Source: Acidimangrovimonas pyrenivorans
GTDB lineage: Bacteria; Pseudomonadota; Alphaproteobacteria; Rhodobacterales; Rhodobacteraceae
Direction of reading: 5' to 3'
Length of the DNA: 64,000 nucleotides
Assembly (NCBI RefSeq): GCF_042643245.1
Contig: NZ_JBHRSK010000018.1
Location: forward strand, 75,346-139,345
Below the pieces are notes generated by a model, which was not told the DNA's origin, searched no databases, and saw only the letters and a program-made list of their open reading frames with translations. The position numbers were made by a program, and so were the translations under genes. Below are positions 7,504 to 15,666 of the stretch, piece by piece. The number at the start of each line of letters is the position of its first letter. Positions within the stretch are counted from its first letter, which is position 1.

Positions 7504-8946
7504 TCAGCCCATGCCCCGCGACTTGTTGACGATATTGGTTGTCGAATAGCCCTCGACCAGGTCGAGCAGCTCGACATCGCCGCCATAGCCCTGCACCAGC
7601 TCGTGGCCGACCACCGTCTCGACGGTGTAGTCCGAGCCCTTGAAGATGACGTCGGGCTTCAGCGCCTCCATCAGCTTCAGCGGCGTATCGTCGTCGAACA
7701 GCAGCACCATGTCGACATCGCCGATCGCCGCGATCACGTCGGCCCGCGCGCCCTCGGGCTGGATCGGCCGCTCGGGGCCCTTGAGCCGGGCGACCGAGGC
7801 GTCGGTGTTCAGCGCCACGATCAGCTTGTCGCAGCGTTCGCGGGCCTTCTTCAGCAGGGTGACATGGCCGCGATGGATGATATCGAAGCAGCCGTTGGTG
7901 AAGCCGACCCGCAGCCCCTGGTGGCGCCAGTCCGTGCGGATCTGCTGCGCCGCGCTCAGCGTCGCCAGCTTGTTCTCCAGCACCATGCTGTCGGCGTTGT
8001 GGAGCATGGCCGAGATCAGTTCGGTCGCCTCGACCGAGGCGGTGCCGCTCTTGCCGACGACAATCCCGGCGGCGGCGTTGGCGGCGGTGGTCGCCAGCCG
8101 CAGCTCCGCCCCGCCGGCCAGGGCCAGCGCCATCGTCGCCGCCACCGTGTCGCCGGCGCCCGAGACGTCGCGCAGCTCGCGGTTGCGCGGCGGTTCGTGG
8201 TAGTGGCTGCCGTCGGGCGAAACCAGGGAGATGCCCTGCTCGGACCGGGTCAGCACGATCGGCCCGCCGAACTGCTCCAGCGCGCGGGGCATCGCCGCCT
8301 CGATATGGGCGTCGCTGTCGGCCGGCATCCCCGTCGCGCCGGAAAACTCCTTGCGGTTCGGCGTCAGCACGGTGCAGCCGCGGTAATCGGCGAAATTGGG
8401 CCTCTTGGGATCGGCGACGACCGGGATACCGACCTTTTGCGCCGCCGCCACCACCGCCGCGATCAGCCCCGGGGTGACGATGCCCTTGGAATAGTCGGAA
8501 ATCACCATCGCGTCGCAGCTCGCCGCCGCCGCCTCGATGGCGGCGGTGATGCGGGCCTCGACGCCGTCGGGAATATCGAGGCTCTCGCGGTCGGCGCGCA
8601 GCAGGTGCTGGTCGCCGGCGATGAAGCGGTTCTTCTCGATCGTCGGGTAGCCGGGATCGGCGATCAGCAGGTTCTCGATCCGGCCGCTCTCGCCCAGGAT
8701 CTCGCCCAGCCGCCGCGCCGCGTCGTCCTCGCCCACCAACCCGACCAGCAGCGCGACGCCGCCGAGGCTGGCGATGTTCTTGGCGACGTTGCCGGCGCCG
8801 CCGGGGTTCCAGCTGTCCTCCCTGATCCGCAGCACCAGCGTCGGCGCCTCGGGCGAGACGCGGTCGACGGCGCCGCGGACGAAATGGTCGAGCATGACAT
8901 CGCCGACCACGAGAATGCGTTTACCCTGGAAATCATCAACGATCAT
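7504..8946 (-). CDS. hldE: Bifunctional heptose-7-phosphate kinase / heptose-1-phosphate adenylyltransferase
   Basis: HldE has 480 residues and two domains. Residues about 1–320 are a ribokinase-type kinase (LVVGDVMLDHFVRG, GGAGNVAKNIASLGG, and VSGAGDTVAATM with the catalytic Asp). Residues about 345–480 are a nucleotidyltransferase (GFTNGCFDIIHRGHVTLL with the HxGH signature, LNTDASVARLKGPERP). It phosphorylates heptose-7-phosphate at C1 and later adds AMP. It is full length and both active sites look intact. The start overlaps the epimerase stop (ATGA). gmhA, needed for the first pathway step, is not in the window. Confidence 0.95.
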   Translation of the reverse strand: MIVDDFQGKRILVVGDVMLDHFVRGAVDRVSPEAPTLVLRIREDSWNPGGAGNVAKNIASLGGVALLVGLVGEDDAARRLGEILGESGRIENLLIADPGYPTIEKNRFIAGDQHLLRADRESLDIPDGVEARITAAIEAAAASCDAMVISDYSKGIVTPGLIAAVVAAAQKVGIPVVADPKRPNFADYRGCTVLTPNRKEFSGATGMPADSDAHIEAAMPRALEQFGGPIVLTRSEQGISLVSPDGSHYHEPPRNRELRDVSGAGDTVAATMALALAGGAELRLATTAANAAAGIVVGKSGTASVEATELISAMLHNADSMVLENKLATLSAAQQIRTDWRHQGLRVGFTNGCFDIIHRGHVTLLKKARERCDKLIVALNTDASVARLKGPERPIQPEGARADVIAAIGDVDMVLLFDDDTPLKLMEALKPDVIFKGSDYTVETVVGHELVQGYGGDVELLDLVEGYSTTNIVNKSRGMG

Positions 8947-10112
8947 GGCACGAGGTCCACTGGCTTGAAATCGTCGCCGAACAGTGCGGGCGCCACCCGG
9001 GTCAGCTCGGCATAGGCGAGGAAAAGGTGATAGAGCGTGCTGGCCGGGATCTTGTCAACGCAGGGCGCGCCGGTTGCGTCGACATGGTCGATCCAGGTAC
9101 CCGGCGGCGCCGGGGCGAGGTAATGGTCCATCAGCGCGGTCAGCGCGGTGGCGATGGCGTCGAGGTCCGGAGCGCCGCTCTCCTCGCCACGCAGGGCGAG
9201 GGCCTTGAGCCGCTCGGTCTGCGGCCAGGAGCGGTGGCGGGCGCTGCGCTGCGTGCCGTCGCGGGCCAGTTCGTCATGGATCAGGCCGGTTTCCGTCAGC
9301 CCATGGGCCTCGGCGAAGGCGAACAGCCGCTCGGCCTCGGGCGCGGCGGCGCCGAAGCCCAGCCGCTCGGCCAACCCCAGCAGCCAGACCCATTCGTAAT
9401 GGTGGCCGGGCTCGACGGTATCGCCGCGCGGGCCGGGCTCCGGCGTCCAGTCCATGGCGAAATACTCGCCCAGCGTGCCGGTCTCGGCGTCGAGCAGGTG
9501 GGCCGAGAAATGCCGCCGCAGCGCCTCGATCCGCCGGGCATTCGCGGGCGTGGAGGCCAGCGGGTAATGGGCCAGCAGCGCCTCGAGCAGGTGCATATGC
9601 GGGTTCTGCAGCGCCTCGCCGCGGTCGGGCAGGCGCGACAGGTAGCCGCGGCCGTCGGGGCGGGCGAAATCGGCGTCGATCTTGTCCAGCGTCCGCTGCG
9701 CCGCCTCCAGCGCCCGGGGATCGCCCGACGCGCGGTGCCACCAGGCCATGGCGAGAAGGACGAAGGCCTGGTCGTAGAGATCGAGCTCGGTATCCACGTG
9801 GCCACCACTCTCTCCCATCTTGACGACCCAACCGCCCTGCGGCCCCCAGCCGTGGCGCAGCAGGAACTCGGCCCCGTTGTTGGCCGCCGCCAATGCACCG
9901 GGCACACCCAGCAGATGGGCATGGGAGAAGACGTAGACCTGGCGGGCATGGACCCGGACCCGCTTGAAACCGGTGCGGCGCGGGGAGCCGTCCAGTTCCA
10001 GCGCCTCGACGAAGCCCTGCGCGCCATCGACCCCGGTCGAGGCCCAGAACGGCAGCGCCTCGTCCAGCATCCAGCGGGCGTAGCGGGTCAGGGCCGCGCG
10101 GGCGTCGCTCAT
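8943..10112 (-). CDS. AGE-family epimerase/isomerase
   Basis: This 389-residue protein belongs to the N-acylglucosamine 2-epimerase / mannose isomerase family, an (alpha/alpha)6 barrel. Typical pieces are RVRVHARQVYVFSHAH near residue 52, NPHMHLLEALL, EPGHHYEWVWLL (a catalytic His region) and RSWPQTERLKAL near the C-terminus. Members interconvert ManNAc/GlcNAc, mannose/fructose or similar sugars; the substrate cannot be told from sequence. ATGA overlaps at both ends tie it to the pyruvyltransferase gene upstream and hldE downstream, so it probably supplies or edits a sugar for LPS or another surface polysaccharide. Confidence 0.83.
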   Translation of the reverse strand: MSDARAALTRYARWMLDEALPFWASTGVDGAQGFVEALELDGSPRRTGFKRVRVHARQVYVFSHAHLLGVPGALAAANNGAEFLLRHGWGPQGGWVVKMGESGGHVDTELDLYDQAFVLLAMAWWHRASGDPRALEAAQRTLDKIDADFARPDGRGYLSRLPDRGEALQNPHMHLLEALLAHYPLASTPANARRIEALRRHFSAHLLDAETGTLGEYFAMDWTPEPGPRGDTVEPGHHYEWVWLLGLAERLGFGAAAPEAERLFAFAEAHGLTETGLIHDELARDGTQRSARHRSWPQTERLKALALRGEESGAPDLDAIATALTALMDHYLAPAPPGTWIDHVDATGAPCVDKIPASTLYHLFLAYAELTRVAPALFGDDFKPVDLVP

Positions 10113-11401
10113 CCCAGCGCCTCCCGCAGCACGGCATAGGCCTTGGCGACATCGACCCGCGCCTCGGCGATCACCTGCTGGCGCTCGGCCTCGGGGATGC
10201 CGGCCTCGCGGGTCTCGATCGCCCTGGCGACGCAATCGGCGGCTGAGGTGCTGGCGACGTCGAGCAGCCAGTCCCCGCGCCCGACCGACTGCATGAAGGC
10301 CGCCAGCTTGCGGTCCCAGGCCAGGCCGATGGCGGGCACGCCGTAGGAATAGGCGGCAATGATGGCGTGCATCCGGTAGGCGATCAGCAGGTCGCATTGC
10401 GAGATGTGGCCGCAGAGCTCCTGCGGGGTGCGCTGGCTGGCGAAGGAGATCACCTCGTCCCCGCCCAGCGCCCGCAACCCGGGTTCGAGCTGCGCGGCAT
10501 AGGCCTTGTCCTCGGGGCTGCCATTGGTGAAGACCTGCACGCGGTAGCCCGCGTCGATCAGCCCGCGCGCGACGTCGAGATACCAGCGGTCGAGATAGCC
10601 CGCCTCGGGGGCGCTCTCGGCATGGTAGCGGATGGCGATATGGCTCATGATGCCGAGGCCCGCCACCGGGCGGGGACGGTCGGCGGGGCGGTCGAACGGG
10701 TAGAGCTCGGACGCCATCAGGCCGGGATCGCGCACCACCTGGGCGACATGGCCGGTCGCGGCCGAGAACATCTCGTCGAACAGCCGCTTGCTGTCGGCGT
10801 CGCGGACGAAGACCGCCTTCAGCTCGGGACGCGAGAAATGGGCCCGGCACAGGCGCAGCCCGGTCGCGCTCCACCCCGTCGCGGTGCCGCAGGCATAGAT
10901 CACCGCCGGCACCTTGCGCCGGGCGCATTCGGCCAGCGCCAGCCCCAGCTTGGTCGGGAAATTGAGATCGAGATCCGAGATCAGGTTGCCGCCGCCGATC
11001 ACCACCGCCTCGGCCCCCGCCATCTCGCGCGCGTAATGCGGCCGCCATTTCCGCGCCGCCTGCAACGCCAGCGGCACCCGCACCGCCAGCCGTCGCAAGG
11101 GCCCCGGCATCGCGTCCAGCGCCTTCATGATCGTGTCGCGGCCGAGCATCGCGTCGCCGTAGGCGGTGCGCGCCGCCAGGTCGATGGAACGGGTGTCGGA
11201 GGCCGCGCCGCAATCGATCAGCGCCGCCTCGAGGCATTCCGACAGCAGCCCGTCGCCCAGGTTGGGGCTGAACTTGACGTTGTAGCAGCGGATGCTGGGA
11301 CCGGCGACCGCGACGGCAGAGGCGGCCGCACCCGGGTGCGAGGGGGAAAGCTGGGTCACTGGCGAATGGGCCTCCGAGGTGATTGCCGAGACGGCCGCCA
11401 C
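10109..11401 (-). CDS. Polysaccharide pyruvyl transferase family protein
   Basis: The protein has 430 residues of the CsaB/WcaK-type pyruvyltransferase family. Recognisable parts are CYNVKFSPNLGDGLLSE near residue 40, EAVVIGGGNLISDL, FVRDADSKRLFDE and LIAYRMHAIIAAYSYGVP with the conserved RMHA. Family members add ketal-linked pyruvate from PEP to sugars, although many are only sequence relatives. The start is GTG 11401 with GGAGG four bases upstream; there is a roughly 30-residue low-complexity N-terminus before the domain. It is the first gene of the minus-strand polysaccharide operon. Confidence 0.75.
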   Translation of the reverse strand: MAAVSAITSEAHSPVTQLSPSHPGAAASAVAVAGPSIRCYNVKFSPNLGDGLLSECLEAALIDCGAASDTRSIDLAARTAYGDAMLGRDTIMKALDAMPGPLRRLAVRVPLALQAARKWRPHYAREMAGAEAVVIGGGNLISDLDLNFPTKLGLALAECARRKVPAVIYACGTATGWSATGLRLCRAHFSRPELKAVFVRDADSKRLFDEMFSAATGHVAQVVRDPGLMASELYPFDRPADRPRPVAGLGIMSHIAIRYHAESAPEAGYLDRWYLDVARGLIDAGYRVQVFTNGSPEDKAYAAQLEPGLRALGGDEVISFASQRTPQELCGHISQCDLLIAYRMHAIIAAYSYGVPAIGLAWDRKLAAFMQSVGRGDWLLDVASTSAADCVARAIETREAGIPEAERQQVIAEARVDVAKAYAVLREALG

Positions 11402-11534
11402 GTTGCCTCCACCCTATGCACAAACCGCCAATCACTTCAATTTTCGCCCGTAATGCGCCCTGCCTCCGCCGCCGTGTGGTGTCGCGAGGCCACGTGCCCC
11501 TTCCCGCCGCATCCGGCCTGCGCTATGGGAGACC

Positions 11535-12587
11535 ATGGCCATCACCCTGACCGCGCTTTCCGACCTCTCCGCCCTCGGCTTCGACGAGATCATCGACGTC
11601 CGCTCGCCCGCCGAATATGCCGAAGACCACCTGCCCGGCGCCATCAACCTGCCGGTGCTGGACAACGAGGAACGGGCCAGGGTCGGCACGATCTACAAGC
11701 AGGAAAGCCCGTTCAAGGCGCGCAAGATCGGTGCCGCGCTGGTGGCGCGCAACTCCGCCCGCCATATCGAGGAAACCCTGATCGACCGCGACGGCGGCTG
11801 GCGGCCGCTGGTCTATTGCTGGCGCGGCGGCCAGCGGTCGGGCTCCTTCGCGACGATCCTGAGCCAGATCGGCTGGCGCGTCGAGCTGGTCCAGGGCGGT
11901 TACAAGGCCTGGCGCAAGCTGGTGGTCGAGGCGCTCTACAACACGCCGGTCAAGGCGCCGGTCGTGGTGCTGGACGGCAATACCGGCACCGCCAAGACCG
12001 AGCTCTTGCAACTGATGGCGGCGCGTGGCGTCCAGATCGTCGATCTCGAGGGGCTGGCCAATCATCGCGGCTCTCTCTTCGGCCACATGGCCGGCGGCCA
12101 GCCGTCGCAGAAGGCCTTCGAGGGCCGGCTGGCGATGGCGCTGGACACGCTCGATCCGGCCCGGCCGGTGGTGATCGAAGCCGAATCGAGCCGGGTCGGC
12201 GACATCCGCCTGCCGTCCGAGCTGTGGAAGGCGATCTGCGCCGCCCCGCGCATCGCCGTCGCGGCGCCGCTGGCGGCGCGCGCCGCCTATCTCGCCCGCG
12301 CCTATGCCGACCTCACCGCAGACCGCGCCGAACTGGCCGCCGTGATCGACAAGCTGCGCCGGCTGCACGCGGCCGAGACAATCGAGCATTGGCACAAGCT
12401 GGCCGCCGAGGGCGCCTTCGAGGAGCTGGCCGGCGACCTGATGGCCCGCCATTACGACCCGCGCTACGAGAAGCAGCGCGCCCGGACCGCCGCCGAGGGC
12501 GCCCGCGTGATCGAGGCGCCGGACCTCAGCCCCGAGGCCCTGCCCGGCCTTGCCGACCGGATCACGGAAATGGTGGAAAAGGGCTGA
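11535..12587 (+). CDS. mnmH: tRNA 2-selenouridine synthase
   Basis: MnmH/SelU has 350 residues. It replaces sulfur by selenium at the wobble 2-thiouridine of some tRNAs, using selenophosphate. An N-terminal rhodanese domain carries the active cysteine at residue 95 (YCWRGGQRSGS). A P-loop domain follows, with DGNTGTAKTELL at residues 147–158. It lies just upstream of the selenophosphate synthetase gene that provides its donor. No selA, selB or tRNA-Sec is present here, so the pair supports at least the selenouridine trait. Confidence 0.92.
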   Translation: MAITLTALSDLSALGFDEIIDVRSPAEYAEDHLPGAINLPVLDNEERARVGTIYKQESPFKARKIGAALVARNSARHIEETLIDRDGGWRPLVYCWRGGQRSGSFATILSQIGWRVELVQGGYKAWRKLVVEALYNTPVKAPVVVLDGNTGTAKTELLQLMAARGVQIVDLEGLANHRGSLFGHMAGGQPSQKAFEGRLAMALDTLDPARPVVIEAESSRVGDIRLPSELWKAICAAPRIAVAAPLAARAAYLARAYADLTADRAELAAVIDKLRRLHAAETIEHWHKLAAEGAFEELAGDLMARHYDPRYEKQRARTAAEGARVIEAPDLSPEALPGLADRITEMVEKG

Positions 12588-12922
12588 GGCGGCGTCTCGT
12601 CGCCACACGGTCGCAGCCAGCACGACACAGGGCCGCGCCCTCCCTCGAGTGGGCGCCCGCGTGGCTCGTGGTCTGCGGTTTATCTCAAAGCCCCGAACGA
12701 CTTCTTTACGGCGAGCCACATCGCCACGGCGCCCTCCCATGGGGGAGGGAGGGCGCGGCTCGGCGGGCTACGCCTCCGCTCCGGGCCGGGAGGTCGTCTC
12801 CCGCCCCCCCCCCGCGCGTGGTCCTCTTCCCACATTGCCCATGGCCGCCACCGCGACACCGCCCCCTCTCGCCTTCCCGCCCGCAACGCGCTAGCCAAGG
12901 ACGACTCCGCTCCGAGGATACC
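12588..12922. other. Intergenic region mnmH / selD
   Basis: The gap of 335 bp carries a perfect GC hairpin (12729–12756) and a half copy of the same motif (CGCGCCCTCCC near 12632). No oligo-T terminator, promoter of good quality or plausible small gene is visible. The selD start has only a weak purine stretch (CGAGGA) before it. Confidence 0.55.
12729..12756. repeat. GCCCTCCC-type GC hairpin, copy 2
   Basis: A perfect 10-bp stem (12729–12738 with 12747–12756) has loop ATGGGGGA. Sequence and loop design match the hairpin at 869–906. No T-run follows. Confidence 0.65.
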
Positions 12923-15112
12923 ATGCAGACCGCGCCCCTTCCGCTCACCCGCGACGTCGTCCTGATCGGCGGCGGCCATACCCATGCGCTGCTGCTGCGG
13001 CGCTGGGGGATGAAACCGCTGCCCGGGGTCCGGCTGACCGTCATCAACCCGCACCCGACAGCGCCCTATTCCGGCATGCTGCCCGGCCATATCGCCGGCC
13101 ATTACGACCGCGCCGCGCTCGAGATCGACCTGGTCCAGCTTGCCCGCCATGCCGGGGCGCGGGTGATCCTCGGCCGGGCCGAGGGCATCGACCGGGCGGC
13201 GAAGACCGTGACCGTGCCCGGCCGGCCGCCGATCGCCTATGACCTCGCCTCGATCGATATCGGCATCACCACCGAGATGCCCGAGCTGGAGGGTTTCGCC
13301 GAAGCCGGAGCCCCGGCCAAGCCGATGGACGATTACGCCGCCCGCTGGGACGCCTATGTCGCCCGCACCGCCGCCGGCGAGGTGGCGCCGCAGGTCGTGG
13401 TGCTGGGCAGCGGCATCGCCGGGATCGAGCTGGCGCTGGCCTCGGCCCACCGGTTGCGCAAGGCCGGGGTGGCGCAGCCGCAGGTCACGGTGCTGGAACA
13501 GGCGGCCGAGGCCCTGCCCCATATCGGTGCCGGGGCGCGGCGGGCGCTGTTCGCCCATCTTGACCGCGCCGGCATCGCCCTGCTGACCGGGGCCGAGGCC
13601 GTCGCCGTCACGCCCGAGACGGTGCGGCTGGCCGACGGGCGCGCGTTACCGGCCAGCTTCACCCTCGGCGCCGCCGGGGCGCGGCCGCAGGGCTGGCTGG
13701 CCGGGACCGGGCTCGACCTGACCGAGGGCTACGTCAGCGTCGGCCCGACGCTGCAAAGCCTCACCGACCCGGCGATCTTCGCCGCCGGCGACTGTGCCCA
13801 CCTGTCCCACGCGCCGCGGCCCAAGGCCGGGGTCTACGCGGTGCGCGAGGCGCCGGTGCTCTACGACAACCTGCGTGCCGCCCTGACCGGCGGGCGGCTG
13901 CGCCGCTACCGGCCCCAGCGCGACTACCTCAAGCTGGTCTCGACCGGCGGCAAGGGGGCGGTGGCCGACAAGTTCGGCCTGCGGCTCGACGGCGCGCTGC
14001 TGTGGCGCTGGAAGGACCGTATCGACCGCAAGTTCATGGAGAAGTTCCACGAATTGCCCGAGATGCCGCCGCCGAAGCTGCCGGCGCAACTGGCCGACGG
14101 CGTGCGCGAGGAACTGGCCGGCGGCAAGCCGCTCTGCGGCGGCTGCGGCGCCAAGGTCGGCGGCGACGCGCTGCGCCGGGCGCTGGCCGGGCTGGCGCCG
14201 CCCAGCCGGCCCGACACCCTGTCGGGGCCGGGCGACGATGCCGCCGTGCTGCGCCATGGCGACGGGGTGCAGGTGATCACCACCGACCACTTGCGCGCCT
14301 TCACCGAGGATCCGTGGCTGATGGCCAGGATCACCGCCACTCACGCGATGGGCGACATCTGGGCGATGGGGGCGGCGCCGCAGGCGGCGCTGGCGCAGAT
14401 CACCCTGCCGCGGATGTCGCCCGAGCTGCAGGCCCGGACACTGGCCGAGATCATGGCGGGCGCGGCCGAGGTCTTCGGCCCGGCCGGGGCCGATCTGGTC
14501 GGCGGCCATACCTCGGTCGGCTCGGAGCTGACGCTGGGCTTCACCGTCACCGGGCTGGCCGACCGGGCCACGCCCAAGGGCGGGGCGCAGCCGGGCGATG
14601 CCCTGATCCTGACCAAGCCGATCGGCACCGGCACCGTGCTGGCGGCCGAGATGCAGCGCAAGGCGCCAGGCCGCGCCGTCGCCGCCTGCTTCGCCTCGAT
14701 GACCCGGCCGCTCGGCCCCGCCGCCGCCCTGCTGGCGCCGGTCGCCCACGCGATGACCGACGTCACCGGCTTCGGCCTCGCCGGTCACCTGATGGAGATG
14801 CTCGACGCCGCCGGCCTCTCGGCCCGGCTGACGCTGGCCGAAATCCCGCTGCTGCCCGGTGCCGAGGCGCTGGCGGCGCAGGGCCACCGCTCGACCCTGT
14901 TCCCGGCCAATCGCAGCGTGGCGGCGCGGATGAGCCTGCCCGAGGGCCCCGCCGCCGACCTGCTGTTCGATCCGCAGACCGCCGGCGGGCTGCTGGCGGC
15001 GGTGCCCGGCGAGCATGTCGGGGAGGTTCTGGACGCGTTGAAGGCGCAGGGCGCGGACGCCGCCGTGATCGGCAGCATCGAGCCCGGACCGGCGTGGATC
15101 GAGGTGGGCTAG
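12923..15112 (+). CDS. selD: Selenide, water dikinase with fused N-terminal FAD oxidoreductase domain
   Basis: This is a fused protein of 729 residues. Residues 1 to about 385 form a pyridine-nucleotide-disulfide/NDH-2-like FAD domain (VVLIGGGHTHALLLRRWG, VVVLGSGIAGIELALA, IFAAGDCAHL). Residues about 395–729 are selenophosphate synthetase: LCGGCGAKVGGDAL with Cys408 and Lys411 at the catalytic positions, SGPGDDAAVL, VGGHTSVGSEL and MTDVTGFGLAGHL. It makes selenophosphate from selenide and ATP, the donor for MnmH upstream. The catalytic residue is Cys, not selenocysteine. The fusion occurs in other bacteria; the partner domain may reduce a selenium species for SelD, which is inference. Confidence 0.93.
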   Translation: MQTAPLPLTRDVVLIGGGHTHALLLRRWGMKPLPGVRLTVINPHPTAPYSGMLPGHIAGHYDRAALEIDLVQLARHAGARVILGRAEGIDRAAKTVTVPGRPPIAYDLASIDIGITTEMPELEGFAEAGAPAKPMDDYAARWDAYVARTAAGEVAPQVVVLGSGIAGIELALASAHRLRKAGVAQPQVTVLEQAAEALPHIGAGARRALFAHLDRAGIALLTGAEAVAVTPETVRLADGRALPASFTLGAAGARPQGWLAGTGLDLTEGYVSVGPTLQSLTDPAIFAAGDCAHLSHAPRPKAGVYAVREAPVLYDNLRAALTGGRLRRYRPQRDYLKLVSTGGKGAVADKFGLRLDGALLWRWKDRIDRKFMEKFHELPEMPPPKLPAQLADGVREELAGGKPLCGGCGAKVGGDALRRALAGLAPPSRPDTLSGPGDDAAVLRHGDGVQVITTDHLRAFTEDPWLMARITATHAMGDIWAMGAAPQAALAQITLPRMSPELQARTLAEIMAGAAEVFGPAGADLVGGHTSVGSELTLGFTVTGLADRATPKGGAQPGDALILTKPIGTGTVLAAEMQRKAPGRAVAACFASMTRPLGPAAALLAPVAHAMTDVTGFGLAGHLMEMLDAAGLSARLTLAEIPLLPGAEALAAQGHRSTLFPANRSVAARMSLPEGPAADLLFDPQTAGGLLAAVPGEHVGEVLDALKAQGADAAVIGSIEPGPAWIEVG

Positions 15113-15174
15113 GAACTTGCCGGCCGCAATATTGCCTGAGGGCGCGCGGCCGCCCCACAGGCGGGCGGACGCGT

Positions 15175-15204
15175 GCCCGGCGCAAACGCCGGGCGGTTCC
15201 TTCT
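15175..15204 (+). terminator. Putative terminator after selD
   Basis: A perfect 8-bp stem (15175–15182 with 15187–15194) with loop CAAA is followed by GGTTCCTTCT. The T-tract is poor, so termination strength is uncertain. Confidence 0.45.
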
Positions 15205-15251
15205 GACTGCAGCACGCGCGTCTCGGAACCGAGCCAATGGCCCCCCAGGCC

Positions 15252-15653
15252 TCAGTGACAGCGCCCCCCGCTCCCCGCCAGATCGGCGAGGATCGGGCAA
15301 TCCGGGCGGTGGTCACCGGCGCAATGATCGACGAGATCGGCCAGCGTCGCCCGCATCTGCTGCAGCTCGTCGAGCTTGGCGTCGATCGCCTCCAGATGCT
15401 GCTGGGCGATCGCCTTGACGTCGGCCGAGGCCCGGGCGCGGTCCTCGTAGAGCGCCAGCAGCGCCCGGCATTCCTCGATCGAGAAGCCCAGGCCGCGGGC
15501 CCGGCCGAGGAAGGCGAGCTTGTGCAGGTGGCTGTCCGAGAAATCCCGGTAGCCGTTGGCACGGCGGTCGGGGTGGATCAGGCCGATCTCCTCGTAGTAG
15601 CGGATCGTCTTGGCGGGCAGGCCCGTGCGGCGGGCGACTTCGGCGATGTTCAT
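15252..15653 (-). CDS. cueR: Cu(I)-responsive MerR-family regulator CueR
   Basis: This MerR-family activator has 133 residues. The N-terminal helix-turn-helix is MNIAEVARRTGLPAKTIRYY, followed by YEEIGLI and the long dimerisation helix. The metal loop has Cys111 and Cys119 (DHCAGDHRPDCPIL), spaced as in E. coli CueR (Cys112 and Cys120), which fits monovalent copper or silver sensing. It lies 13 bases after copA on the same strand, so the sensor is made from the operon it activates. The matching operator is at 18167–18197. Confidence 0.92.
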   Translation of the reverse strand: MNIAEVARRTGLPAKTIRYYEEIGLIHPDRRANGYRDFSDSHLHKLAFLGRARGLGFSIEECRALLALYEDRARASADVKAIAQQHLEAIDAKLDELQQMRATLADLVDHCAGDHRPDCPILADLAGSGGRCH

Positions 15654-15666
15654 GCGGCCCTCCCCG

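Noticed and set aside
10367..15112. Very long open frame spanning the pyruvyltransferase, mnmH and selD regions
   Set aside because: Only its 3' part, from ATG 12923, encodes selD. The upstream part is antisense or off-frame to well-supported genes and open only because of high G+C.
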